Shown here: piece after piece, positions 36,357 through 43,738 of the stretch
Layout: each line of letters starts with the position of its first letter
Numbering within the stretch: the stretch's first letter is position 1
Assembly: GCA_017559615.1 (NCBI GenBank)
Contig: JAFYRB010000033.1
Span: 1 to 56,571, forward strand
Origin: Alistipes sp.
Lineage (GTDB): Bacteria; Bacteroidota; Bacteroidia; Bacteroidales; Rikenellaceae
Direction of reading: 5' to 3'
DNA: 56,571 nucleotides
Program-made: the position numbers and the translations under genes
Notes under the pieces: generated by a model
What the model was told of the DNA's origin: nothing
The model's database searches: none
Seen by the model: the letters and a program-made list of their open reading frames with translations, nothing else

Positions 36357-37328
36357 ATGAGCCGATATAAAAAGAGTCAATACGAGCGTCAGGAGAGATT
36401 GATTGAGAACTCAGACCTGTTTTCTAGTGATAAGGGAAACGGGTACTTCAGAGGTATTCCTCGACCTTTTGTGCTTCATAATGGTATGAATAACCTTTAT
36501 GGACCAATACGTGACGAGGTAATTAAGTATTTCAAAGATAATAAAATTTCGTGGTGGGGTGGTGGTAAACCATCAGGACATACACTATCCTCACAGATAG
36601 CCTGCCTTAATCATCTTTTTGCTATAATGAATGATAAGGATGCAGTCCTTGCAATGCTAAATGGTGTGAGGAATGAGTTTGAGGATGTTCTTCCCGTATT
36701 GTGTGATGCAGCGCCACAATACATTGGTTTTGAAGTAGTATCGGATTGTGATTATCTAAATGAGGGAACACCTACACGTGGCTCAAATTGCACTTCGGTT
36801 GATGCTTTTATTTATGCGGTACATAGAGGGGATGGAAAGAGATGGCTAATACCAATAGAGTGGAAGTACACGGAGCACTATTACTCCGAAGATAAATCCA
36901 ATGAGGATAGAGCGAGCGAGGCTATGGGTGCGAATGGTAAAGGTCGTGAAAGAGTAGGAAGATATGCTGCATTAACAGATGAGTCTTCTCAATTAAAGAG
37001 CCTGGAGTCGTATTATGGTTCGGTATATTACCAAGAACCATTTTATCAATTGATGCGACAAACTCTTTGGGCAGAGAATATGGTGAAATATCGTGGTAAA
37101 GAGCGCCTTAAGGCGGAAGATTATCTGCATATTCACGTGGTGCCGAGTGACAACAAAGCGCTTCTTGAAAGGTGTTATCGTGTTTCTGTCAGGGAAATGG
37201 AGTGCACTTGGAGGAGTATGCTGAACGATCAAAGTAAATATGTCATTGTTGACCCCAAGAGTCTATTTTCTCCTATCACGGAAAAGTATCCAGAGTTGGC
37301 ATCATATCTTGCGAAGAGATATTGGTAG
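36357..37328 (+). CDS. Putative PD-(D/E)xK restriction endonuclease-like protein
   Basis: The 323-aa protein resembles the PGN_0703-type group of putative restriction endonucleases. A nuclease core is suggested by NCTSVDAFIYAV followed by WLIPIEWKYTEHYY, that is an Asp and an E-x-K in the correct order. A YQEPFYQLMRQTLWAENM stretch comes after. There is no methyltransferase beside it, so it may act alone on modified or foreign DNA. The start at 36357 (ATG) fits the promoter; a GTG six bases upstream is possible. A hairpin terminator follows. Confidence in the fold is moderate and in the function low. Confidence 0.65.
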   Translation: MSRYKKSQYERQERLIENSDLFSSDKGNGYFRGIPRPFVLHNGMNNLYGPIRDEVIKYFKDNKISWWGGGKPSGHTLSSQIACLNHLFAIMNDKDAVLAMLNGVRNEFEDVLPVLCDAAPQYIGFEVVSDCDYLNEGTPTRGSNCTSVDAFIYAVHRGDGKRWLIPIEWKYTEHYYSEDKSNEDRASEAMGANGKGRERVGRYAALTDESSQLKSLESYYGSVYYQEPFYQLMRQTLWAENMVKYRGKERLKAEDYLHIHVVPSDNKALLERCYRVSVREMECTWRSMLNDQSKYVIVDPKSLFSPITEKYPELASYLAKRYW

Positions 37329-37337
37329 CTACAATAA

Positions 37338-37374
37338 TAGAGGCTATACCCTTAATGGAGTATAGCCTCTATTT
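37338..37374. terminator. Hairpin terminator between convergent genes
   Basis: TAGAGGCTATA (37339-37349) pairs perfectly with TATAGCCTCTA (37361-37371), followed by a T-rich stretch. Confidence 0.7.
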
Positions 37375-37402
37375 ATTGTGTGGCTCACTGTTGTGAAGAG
37401 CG

Positions 37403-37735
37403 CTACTTCTTCAAGAAGCAGGTCTTGAGAACGATGCTGCTGCCGTCGATTTTACAGTCAACCTCCTCTGGATTCTCAGTAAGGCGGATGCTCTTTACCT
37501 TTGTGCCACGCTTGATAACCATCGACGAACCCTTAACCTTCAAATCCTTGATAACGGTAACAGAGTCGCCATCAAGCAACTCGGCACCATTGCTATCTCG
37601 TGGTGTGTCATCGCTTGCTGCGGCAGCGCTGTTCTCACCATCAAACTCGTATGCGCAGTCAGGGCAAACATACAACGAACCGTCGAAATATACATACTCG
37701 CCGCCACACTTTGGACACTTTGAAATCTCACTCAT
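37403..37735 (-). CDS. PhnA/YjdM-like zinc-ribbon protein
   Basis: The 110-aa protein has an N-terminal zinc ribbon (CPKCGGEYVYFDGSLYVCPDC, residues 7-27). An acidic alanine-rich linker follows, then the SH3-like PhnA domain (LLDGDSVTVIKDLKVKGSS; RGTKVKSIRL; VDCKIDGSSIVLKTCFLKK). The name comes from E. coli, but a role in phosphonate use has not been supported. A TATCTTTG box lies upstream on the minus strand (37790-37783). Confidence 0.9.
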   Translation of the reverse strand: MSEISKCPKCGGEYVYFDGSLYVCPDCAYEFDGENSAAAASDDTPRDSNGAELLDGDSVTVIKDLKVKGSSMVIKRGTKVKSIRLTENPEEVDCKIDGSSIVLKTCFLKK

Positions 37736-37782
37736 AACTCTTCTTTTTATTATTTGTTTCTATACTCTTTAGTTTCAAACCT

Positions 37783-37790
37783 CAAAGATA
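37783..37790 (-). promoter_or_regulatory. -7 box of the PhnA-like gene
   Basis: TATCTTTG on the minus strand lies about 50 bases before the ATG. No TTG is seen at the right spacing. Confidence 0.4.
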
Positions 37791-37895
37791 GTGTTTTTTT
37801 ATGAAATTGGAGGCTCTATGATAGATTTATATGTCGTAGTTTGTCTATATCTATGTCAGCAAACGAATATAAATCTAATAATTAAATCCATAATT

Positions 37896-38285
37896 ATGAG
37901 TGCAAACAACGAGTACAAGATTAAGAACGTGGCAGTTTCAACTAACGGACATAACGAGGTCTACTTTGACGTGGAATGGGAGGGTGACAAGAGTCTTGAT
38001 TCCCTTGAGTTGAGAGTTTGGGAGGATGGTAAGGATTATTGCTTAGAGTGTTATGCTTATCCGTCTCATAATGAGAAGGTAGTGGTAAGTGACCACGCAT
38101 TCCTCAAGATGTGGGAGTCGCGTAAGGTGAATAATCATACTATCTACGTGGAGTTGGGTGTCGCAGAGTATGGTGAAGATGGTAAGGAGGTAAGTTGGCA
38201 GGTGTTGGCTGAGTACAAACCAATAGCACTTAACCTGTATTATGAGTCTCGTTTATTTAGAAAGAACGTACTGGAGTTGAGATAG
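37896..38285 (+). CDS. Small hypothetical protein next to NADAR gene
   Basis: From the ATG at 37896 the product is 129 aa (MSANNEYKIKNV). The upstream in-frame part is low-complexity and poorly coding, so it was left out. The protein is acidic and beta-rich: VYFDVEWEGDKSLDSLELRV, VVVSDHAFLKMW, TIYVELGVAEYGEDGKEVSW. There is no signal peptide, membrane segment or cysteine motif. I do not recognise a family. It lies 21 bases before the NADAR-domain gene, so the two may work together. Confidence 0.6.
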   Translation: MSANNEYKIKNVAVSTNGHNEVYFDVEWEGDKSLDSLELRVWEDGKDYCLECYAYPSHNEKVVVSDHAFLKMWESRKVNNHTIYVELGVAEYGEDGKEVSWQVLAEYKPIALNLYYESRLFRKNVLELR

Positions 38286-38306
38286 TTGCAACTATAAGGA
38301 TAGACT

Positions 38307-39032
38307 ATGACGAAGATTCAGTATATAGAGGAGCAGCTGCGTGACGCAAAGTTGCGAAGTAGTCTGTCGAAGGTCGTTGCAGATGTCGATGCGCTGATGC
38401 CGCAGTGCGAGGCGGAGTTTTCTGAAATCGAGAAGTTAGGCCTATATCCCGCCGAGGAGTGTGTCCCATTTGTGACTAAACAGGGCTCTCCATTTTACCA
38501 ACTTGACAATATGTCGCTGGTTCCAAAGGGTGATACGGCGAACTATCTGCGATATGGCAACTTTGCTTTCCGTCAGCTGGAGGTGTTGTATCATATGGCG
38601 CGAATGGATAGCCTGGAGGCGCACCTATGGTTGAAGGATAATCTATTTCAGGGTTGCCGTGTGGATGCACGTAAGAAGAGCGAGTATAAGTCGAAGTTTA
38701 AGGGCTGCGAGCGAACAGATTGGAAGAGTATTCAGGTGGAGTGGATGAAGTATTGCTTGATGCTTAAGTATCGCTGTAATGCGTTGTTTCGCAAAGACTT
38801 ACTCTCTTGTAATGGCGAACTTCCCGTCGAGGATGCCACATTAACCAACTATGCTTCGAGACTCTTTTGGGGTGCTACTTTGGTTGAGTTAAATGGCAAG
38901 AAGTACTACTTTGGCTGCAATGTTTTGGGTAAGCTGCTCGCCGCACTCCGAGATAATGGTGGCAAGCTAACCTACACTCTTCCTGCAGATATCCACCTCT
39001 TCGGAAAACCCATATTAAACCTCGAGGATTGA
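38307..39032 (+). CDS. NADAR-domain protein (putative N-glycosidase/ADP-ribosyl hydrolase)
   Basis: The 241-aa protein shows the NADAR/YbiA core in its C-terminal half: W-x-x-x-x-x-E-WMKYCLMLKYRCN, then a leucine pair and RLFWGATLVE, and GCNVLGKLLAALRDNG. These align by eye with the family pattern W..VR..VM...L..KF.QN, D..WG, and G.N.LGK.LM.VR. Members hydrolyse N-glycosidic bonds in riboflavin intermediates or remove ADP-ribose from guanine bases, the latter paired with DarT-like toxins. No DarT-like gene is seen nearby. The N-terminal 70 residues are helical and extra. A 16-bp perfect hairpin follows. Confidence 0.68.
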   Translation: MTKIQYIEEQLRDAKLRSSLSKVVADVDALMPQCEAEFSEIEKLGLYPAEECVPFVTKQGSPFYQLDNMSLVPKGDTANYLRYGNFAFRQLEVLYHMARMDSLEAHLWLKDNLFQGCRVDARKKSEYKSKFKGCERTDWKSIQVEWMKYCLMLKYRCNALFRKDLLSCNGELPVEDATLTNYASRLFWGATLVELNGKKYYFGCNVLGKLLAALRDNGGKLTYTLPADIHLFGKPILNLED

Positions 39033-39052
39033 TAATAGTGCCTATGTGATGT

Positions 39053-39098
39053 AAAAACGATTAAAGAGTTAGGTATTAACCGAACTCTTTAATCGTTT
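39053..39098. terminator. Strong bidirectional hairpin
   Basis: AAACGATTAAAGAGTT (39055-39070) pairs over all 16 bases with the sequence at 39083-39098. It separates the NADAR gene from the convergent CAT-like gene. Confidence 0.8.
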
Positions 39099-39111
39099 AA
39101 ATGTTAATTCG

Positions 39112-39735
39112 CTATACTCGTAATGCGTGAATCTCCTTTTGCAAGAGTTCGAGGAAACGGGCAGCATCGCCACCATCCATCTGCACGTGGTGGAATTGGA
39201 AGGATATCGGCAGGGTAGTCTTAAACCACGTTTTGCGATATTTGCCCCACATCACCATTGGGTTACAGAATTTATCGGTGTATTGATTGACAATTGAGTC
39301 TAACTCAGTGTAGACCATTGCAGATGTACCTACAACCATACAATCCTCCAAGAACGAACTTTTACATCTCTCTGCAGTCTGCGAGGTTAGTGCGTTGTAT
39401 GCCTCGATAAATTGCGTGATATTTTCGTAGAATGGTATGTCGCACGAATTAATGCCACCTTTGCTGTTGTTGACAATTACGTTTATTGCAAGACGGTCAT
39501 AGCGGTATAATCTTCCCTGCTCGGGAACAGTGAAGAAATGCACAATCTTACTCGCCGCGTTTATTATACACCAGCACATCAGCGCATTGAACTTTATCCC
39601 ATTGCGCTTACTTATTTTTACGATGTTGCTTACGTCAAATGTCTTTGTCAACGTCACCATCGGCATTGGCGATGACATCCAAAGTTCAAACGCCTCCGCC
39701 CTTGCAGACTCCTGAGGTTTTATCTCTTGTTTCAT
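39112..39735 (-). CDS. CatA-like O-acetyltransferase (second paralogue)
   Basis: This 207-aa protein is a clear paralogue of the one at 32854-33477: same length, shared MPMVTLTKTFD start, GGINSCDIPF, MWGKYRKTWFKTTLP, and the active-site FQFHHVQMDG near residue 185. By eye close to half of the residues agree. The acceptor is unknown; a role in chloramphenicol resistance cannot be assumed. A -7 box lies about 160 bases upstream (39894-39901). Confidence 0.8.
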   Translation of the reverse strand: MKQEIKPQESARAEAFELWMSSPMPMVTLTKTFDVSNIVKISKRNGIKFNALMCWCIINAASKIVHFFTVPEQGRLYRYDRLAINVIVNNSKGGINSCDIPFYENITQFIEAYNALTSQTAERCKSSFLEDCMVVGTSAMVYTELDSIVNQYTDKFCNPMVMWGKYRKTWFKTTLPISFQFHHVQMDGGDAARFLELLQKEIHALRV

Positions 39736-40117
39736 TTATTTATGGCTATGTCTACTTTCTGATGCAGTGTGAAAATAGCATTGATAATCAATGAGTTGCA
39801 AACTTTGAGCCGAAATAGGGCCGATAATTGTGCCATTCTATTACAGTAAATGCACACTTCTCTGATTTTCTGCTCGGAGCCCTAATCCAAGTACAAAGAT
39901 AGTAAAATTTCATAGAAAATTGTGTTAAAAGGTGTATAAATAAAGATTCCCTATTTGAGGCATTTTTGCTCACCAGGGTATAAACTTTACTTTTTATTTT
40001 GGAAAGTGTAGATGGTATTTCAAAGTGCCATTTGACTATGTTTCTTTATCGCAAAAACACAAGATGAAATGCCACAAAAAAGCAAGATGGAACTAATTGA
40101 GTTAATAGGATAAAAAA
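39736..40117. other. Intergenic region at the left edge of the defence island
   Basis: No convincing gene is seen. A minus-strand TATCTTTG (39901-39894) may drive the CAT-like gene with a long leader. A copy of the ATTTCAAAGTGCCA repeat lies at 40017-40030. A 61-codon open frame on the minus strand (39973-39788) has no recognisable motif and was not called. Confidence 0.5.
40017..40030 (+). repeat. ATTTCAAAGTGCCA repeat, outer copy
   Basis: The same 14 bases recur in reverse at 42401-42414, and 12 of them in direct orientation at 42364-42375. The copies bracket the DUF262/DUF1524 gene. Confidence 0.6.
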
Positions 40118-40150
40118 AACAACTCGTGAGCGAACCTCACGAGTTGTTAC
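40110..40150 (-). terminator. Minus-strand terminator at the end of the defence operon
   Basis: AACAACTCGTGAG (40118-40130) pairs perfectly with CTCACGAGTTGTT (40136-40148). On the minus strand it is followed by a T-run. It lies 60 bases beyond the stop of the DUF1524 part. Confidence 0.8.
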
Positions 40151-40208
40151 TTATGATAGTATTATACTAAATTACCTATCAATATTTCCTTTGGACAGCA
40201 CGGATGCG

Positions 40209-40919
40209 TTAAGATATGGACACTTTAAACCCTTCAGCTTTAGCAAGCTTAACAATGCCTTTTATGCCATCTTTTGTCCATTGTGTATTTACATAAAAGA
40301 CCACTCCATCCGCAGAGGTTAGTTTTCGATTAGGCGCGTCTGGCATATAACGCTTCGCTTTGTTCTTGTTATCCCATTCGTTATATACATCTTCACTACA
40401 TAGTAAGCCTTTGAATCGGTATCCATAACTACATAAACCATCATGAAAGACCTCTTTTAAGCGTGCAAATGTTACCTCTGGATACTTTGTCATATATGCA
40501 TTTACCACATCCAGAACAAATCGACTCATTGATATCATCGGTACACCATTCAGTGATAATCTGATTTTTTCTGCAGAAAGAGTTTCTGAAGCACCTTCAT
40601 CTTCCTCTTCTGGCAAAAACGAGGGCCATATTTCATTTACTTTCTCGGCAATCCAATCAGCTCGATTAGAGATGGTATCTTCATTCCATATAGGTTGTGT
40701 GATTACCATTGCAAGAGATTCTATATCCGCTGCATAATGAGACATTCCAAGATTTTTCCCTTTGCCATCCTTTTTATCCGACCATGAGGCGTTGCTTATT
40801 GATGTATTAAGTTTTGATGGGAGTATTGCAAGGTTGCCAAGACAATATACAGCATCTTCTCGGTCGTCTGCAGTATAGGAACTATGCAACGGCCAATTCT
40901 CTTTCCAACTTCTTGGCAT
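40209..40919 (-). CDS. DUF1524 (HNH-like) part of a frameshifted GmrSD-type gene
   Basis: Starting at the ATG at 40919, this 236-aa frame begins MPRSWKENWP, which is the middle of a DUF1524 domain. The frame remains open upstream to 41012 and encodes YTLEHI directly before that methionine, giving the family motif EHIMP with its nuclease histidine. The next family mark, LGNLAILPSKLN...ISN, is near residue 27. A C-terminal domain of about 120 residues follows, ending VNTQWTKDGIKGIVKLAKAEGFKV. The native protein was therefore very probably one chain with the DUF262 part. If translated from the ATG alone it lacks the catalytic histidine. Confidence 0.7.
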   Translation of the reverse strand: MPRSWKENWPLHSSYTADDREDAVYCLGNLAILPSKLNTSISNASWSDKKDGKGKNLGMSHYAADIESLAMVITQPIWNEDTISNRADWIAEKVNEIWPSFLPEEEDEGASETLSAEKIRLSLNGVPMISMSRFVLDVVNAYMTKYPEVTFARLKEVFHDGLCSYGYRFKGLLCSEDVYNEWDNKNKAKRYMPDAPNRKLTSADGVVFYVNTQWTKDGIKGIVKLAKAEGFKVSIS

Positions 40920-42328
40920 TATGTGTTCAAGAGTATATCTCTCAAAAGAGTAAAGTTTAGTCGCGTGAGGTTTACCTTCTCTAATAGGTATAGAATGGCA
41001 AGAGCCTTCTTATTTGCATATTTATAGGCATGACATGCTTTGATAATCTGCTTGTCACGAGGAAGTACTAACGCTTGTCCCTCTTCCCTATTTTCGATAT
41101 AGTCTTTTAATAATTCAAGGGTGTTTATTTGTCTTAAAATAAGATTCTCGGAAAATAAATCGCTGTAGTTTTTGTTGTCACTTTTACAAACAAGTCGGCG
41201 AATGATATATGATTCAATATAGCCAAACATTGCATTTCGTTCTTCTATGTCCGATACATTCTTTAGTAGATAAAGGATGTATGGTACAATAGCAGTATAT
41301 TCGAGAACGAAGATAAGAAAATTAATTCTCTCTATTCCTGGCGTACCAGGAATATCGCCTTTTGCAATATTTGGGTTGATATTATCATGATAGATTAAGG
41401 CATACTCAAGTATGTCATATATCATATCTCTTTTATTGAGATTATATGTGCTGATAAGATCTTTGTAGTTGTTGAACAATCCTTCAGATCTGCGGTATCT
41501 AATTTTATGGTCTGCACTTACCTTTATACTTGGATCTTGAATTTTTATATTTAGATAAGCAGTAAAGAAGAAGTCTATATTTGCACGCTTAAGACGACCG
41601 GACACTACCTCCTCGTCCCAATAATTTGCAAGATCTCTATCCTTTTCAAAAATCGGCATCCATAATTCTTCGTACTCCTCACGCGTACTTTCTGTGAAGA
41701 AGTAGTTTTTAAGGAGCTCTCCAGTCGTTAGCCTTACTCCAAGTGAATTGATGGTATCAAAAATTACTTGCTCATCTTCTCCTTGTTGGAGTGAGATACC
41801 AATAAATATAACATGGTTCAAGAGTACATCAACATCAAGCTTTTCTGGATTAATGTTCTGTTGAAAATAATTGTAACAATTAATTATATTACTTCTTGTC
41901 TCTGAAGAATATGGTGTATCCTCATTGAGTCCCATGACAGCTTCGAAGTCCTTGCGATCATTAATGCTATGGCGAATTGCAAGGAGACGAGCCTTGGCTT
42001 TCTTATCACGAACTGTAAACTTGCTATCAAATGTCTCCATATCGTCAGTTTTGAGACAAAGAGATTTGAAGAAAAGGGCAAAGGTTGTAAATCTTTGCTG
42101 TCCGTCTATTATGCTTTGCAAGTCAAACTGAGATATACCCGTAGGTTGCTGCTTCAGTATTATAGAACCAAGAAAGTAATCCTTTCCAGTGCTAGTAATG
42201 TATTCCATATCAGAAAGGAAACGGGCCCATTGGTCCTCTTTCCAAACATAACTACGCTGATAGTATGGCACCTCAAGGATGCGATTACCATTGAGAATAT
42301 CTGCTAATTGTTTTGTTCCTGCATCCAT
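40919..42328 (-). CDS. DUF262 (ParB-like NTPase) part of a frameshifted GmrSD-type gene
   Basis: The 469-aa frame carries the DUF262 marks PYYQRSYVWKEDQW near residue 20, YFLGSIIL near residue 50, and IIDGQQRFTTFALF near residue 73. In GmrSD and related type IV restriction or antiphage enzymes this domain is joined to a C-terminal DUF1524 nuclease. Here the frame runs out in a short odd tail (TLLRDILLNT) just where the partner frame reads YTLEHIMP. The loss of one base between about 40922 and 41010 would explain both. The TAATG overlap of stop and start could allow some coupled translation. The gene is preceded by a cluster of inverted repeats. Confidence 0.75.
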   Translation of the reverse strand: MDAGTKQLADILNGNRILEVPYYQRSYVWKEDQWARFLSDMEYITSTGKDYFLGSIILKQQPTGISQFDLQSIIDGQQRFTTFALFFKSLCLKTDDMETFDSKFTVRDKKAKARLLAIRHSINDRKDFEAVMGLNEDTPYSSETRSNIINCYNYFQQNINPEKLDVDVLLNHVIFIGISLQQGEDEQVIFDTINSLGVRLTTGELLKNYFFTESTREEYEELWMPIFEKDRDLANYWDEEVVSGRLKRANIDFFFTAYLNIKIQDPSIKVSADHKIRYRRSEGLFNNYKDLISTYNLNKRDMIYDILEYALIYHDNINPNIAKGDIPGTPGIERINFLIFVLEYTAIVPYILYLLKNVSDIEERNAMFGYIESYIIRRLVCKSDNKNYSDLFSENLILRQINTLELLKDYIENREEGQALVLPRDKQIIKACHAYKYANKKALAILYLLEKVNLTRLNFTLLRDILLNT

Positions 42329-42363
42329 AATTATAAAGTGTTGGGTTATTTCTAAACTTAAGC

Positions 42364-42416
42364 TTCAAAGTGCCAAAATGGCTCTTTGAAATTTCGAATT
42401 TGGCACTTTGAAATTT
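42364..42416. repeat. Cluster of TGGC(A/T)CTTTGAAATTT repeats
   Basis: Three copies are packed in the 91-base gap between the Fic and DUF262 genes. One inverted copy is at 42364-42377 and two direct copies are at 42379-42394 and 42401-42416, the last two differing at one base. The outer pair can form a 14-bp perfect stem. A fourth copy is at 40017-40030. Confidence 0.75.
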
Positions 42417-42419
42417 TTG

Positions 42420-43286
42420 TTACTCCTCCTGCTCGTAGTAGTACGAGTAGTCAATACCCTTCATAAAGGTTTCACGGTCGTTGATTTTGTCGGTCAAAGC
42501 AGACTGTAAAAGTCGCTTGATATCCGACGAATCGACAACACTTTTTTGCATTGCATTCAAGTAGTCGTTCTTGTCAATTTTGCTCCAATCAACGCATTTC
42601 TGCAACTGCCTTTTTAGAATCAAATCGAGCCAAATACGAGTCGCTCGACCATTGCCCTCACGGAACGGGTGAGCGATGTTCATCTCGACATATTTATCGG
42701 CAATCTCCTCAAAAGTTGTTTCGGGCATATGTTCGATTGCAGCAAGCGTCTGCGGAAGGAATTGAGCCATTGCAAACTGGAAACCGCCCTTGGCGATATT
42801 GACCATACGAATCTGACCGGCAAAGTCATACAAACCACCAAACAGGTAGGCGTGGATCTGCTGCAAGCACTTGATGCTTCCGGGCTCTAAATTATTTAAT
42901 ATGCCACTCTCAAACAGCGAATAGGCCTTCTTACGACTCTGACCGTCAATAGTATTGTCGTTATATGTAAACCAATCGAGGAAATCCGCACCCTTCTTGC
43001 TTGGAATCGCTTTTACTAATGCGATAATGTCATCTTGAATGTAGCAATCGGTAGCATATTTCTTACCATCAGCGGCGGTTAATTTCAGTTGACTACAAGT
43101 TGTAGTCAACTTGTCGCCAGCTTTCTTCAATCGAGTCTTCAGCACACTCCAATACTTTCTCGGATTGGGGCTATCAGTGATGGCTGCCACAATATCAACC
43201 GCAGAGAACCACCATTTGGATTTTTCCTCATCCCAAACGGCTCGCACCTCACGGTCATTATAGAATCTAATTGATATTTTGGCCAT
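42420..43286 (-). CDS. BRO-N/Fic fusion protein
   Basis: In this 288-aa protein residues 5-110 resemble the BRO-N domain of phage antirepressors (RFYNDREVRAVWDEE; WWFSAVDIVAAIT; YWSVLKTRLKKAG). Residues 130-260 are a Fic domain: LFESGILNNLEPGSIKCLQQIHAYLF, FAGQIR, and the complete active motif HPFREGNGRATRIW. Fic enzymes transfer AMP or another nucleotide part to a hydroxyl of a target protein. I see no certain S/T-x-x-x-E-G/N inhibitory helix and no separate antitoxin gene. It lies 26 bases downstream of the ASCH gene in the same operon. Confidence 0.83.
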   Translation of the reverse strand: MAKISIRFYNDREVRAVWDEEKSKWWFSAVDIVAAITDSPNPRKYWSVLKTRLKKAGDKLTTTCSQLKLTAADGKKYATDCYIQDDIIALVKAIPSKKGADFLDWFTYNDNTIDGQSRKKAYSLFESGILNNLEPGSIKCLQQIHAYLFGGLYDFAGQIRMVNIAKGGFQFAMAQFLPQTLAAIEHMPETTFEEIADKYVEMNIAHPFREGNGRATRIWLDLILKRQLQKCVDWSKIDKNDYLNAMQKSVVDSSDIKRLLQSALTDKINDRETFMKGIDYSYYYEQEE

Positions 43287-43312
43287 AATTAATCAAACCT
43301 ATAATCTATGAT

Positions 43313-43738
43313 TCATTTAGATAAAATAATGCTGAGCTTTTTGCATAAATCAGCTATGGACTCATTGACATACATATATGCTTGTGGAGCACATTTTACA
43401 CCGTTTATGACAGTGTAATCAACCGGATTGGGTAATTGATGAATCTTACAAAATTTTATGGCATATGCTACTGTCTTGTTTTTAAAGTAATCAGTGTAAA
43501 AATCCTGAGATATTCCAGCCCCACTTTTGGTCTGTTTCCAAATATTTTGTGGTGTATCCATAAGTATGGTGTCGATATTTGCTACTGCAACAATTTTCTT
43601 AATAGGTGCAGTAGCATATATTACAAGATACTGGATATCTATTGGTATTTGTTTTCGATACTCATATCGCTTCTCGCCAGATAGTATTTTCTCAACATGT
43701 CGCGGATGAATTGACAATATTATAGTCTTACTTTTCAT
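43313..43738 (-). CDS. ASCH-domain protein
   Basis: The 141-aa protein is a single ASCH/EVE-like (PUA-fold) domain. The family start is clear: LSIHPRHVEKILSGEKRYEYRK at residues 8-29 (consensus K-P-x-x-x-x-I-x-x-G-x-K-x-x-E-x-R). It is followed by YATAPIKKIVAVANI near residue 42. ASCH domains bind RNA or modified nucleotides and occur next to toxins and modification enzymes. Its start overlaps the end of the PIN-GNAT gene by 11 bases, so translation is coupled and a shared function is likely. Confidence 0.8.
   Translation of the reverse strand: MKSKTIILSIHPRHVEKILSGEKRYEYRKQIPIDIQYLVIYATAPIKKIVAVANIDTILMDTPQNIWKQTKSGAGISQDFYTDYFKNKTVAYAIKFCKIHQLPNPVDYTVINGVKCAPQAYMYVNESIADLCKKLSIILSK

Noticed and set aside
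39112..39735. Chloramphenicol resistance gene
   Set aside because: The fold and HHxxxDG motif fit, but this group is common in sensitive gut Bacteroidales, so resistance should not be claimed.
39788..39973. 61-codon open frame on the minus strand
   Set aside because: No recognisable motif, no start context, and it lies across the probable promoter of the CAT-like gene.
40930..40965. Programmed -1 frameshift in the GmrSD-like gene
   Set aside because: No slippery heptamer with matching tRNA re-pairing was found in the overlap; a simple base loss is the easier explanation.
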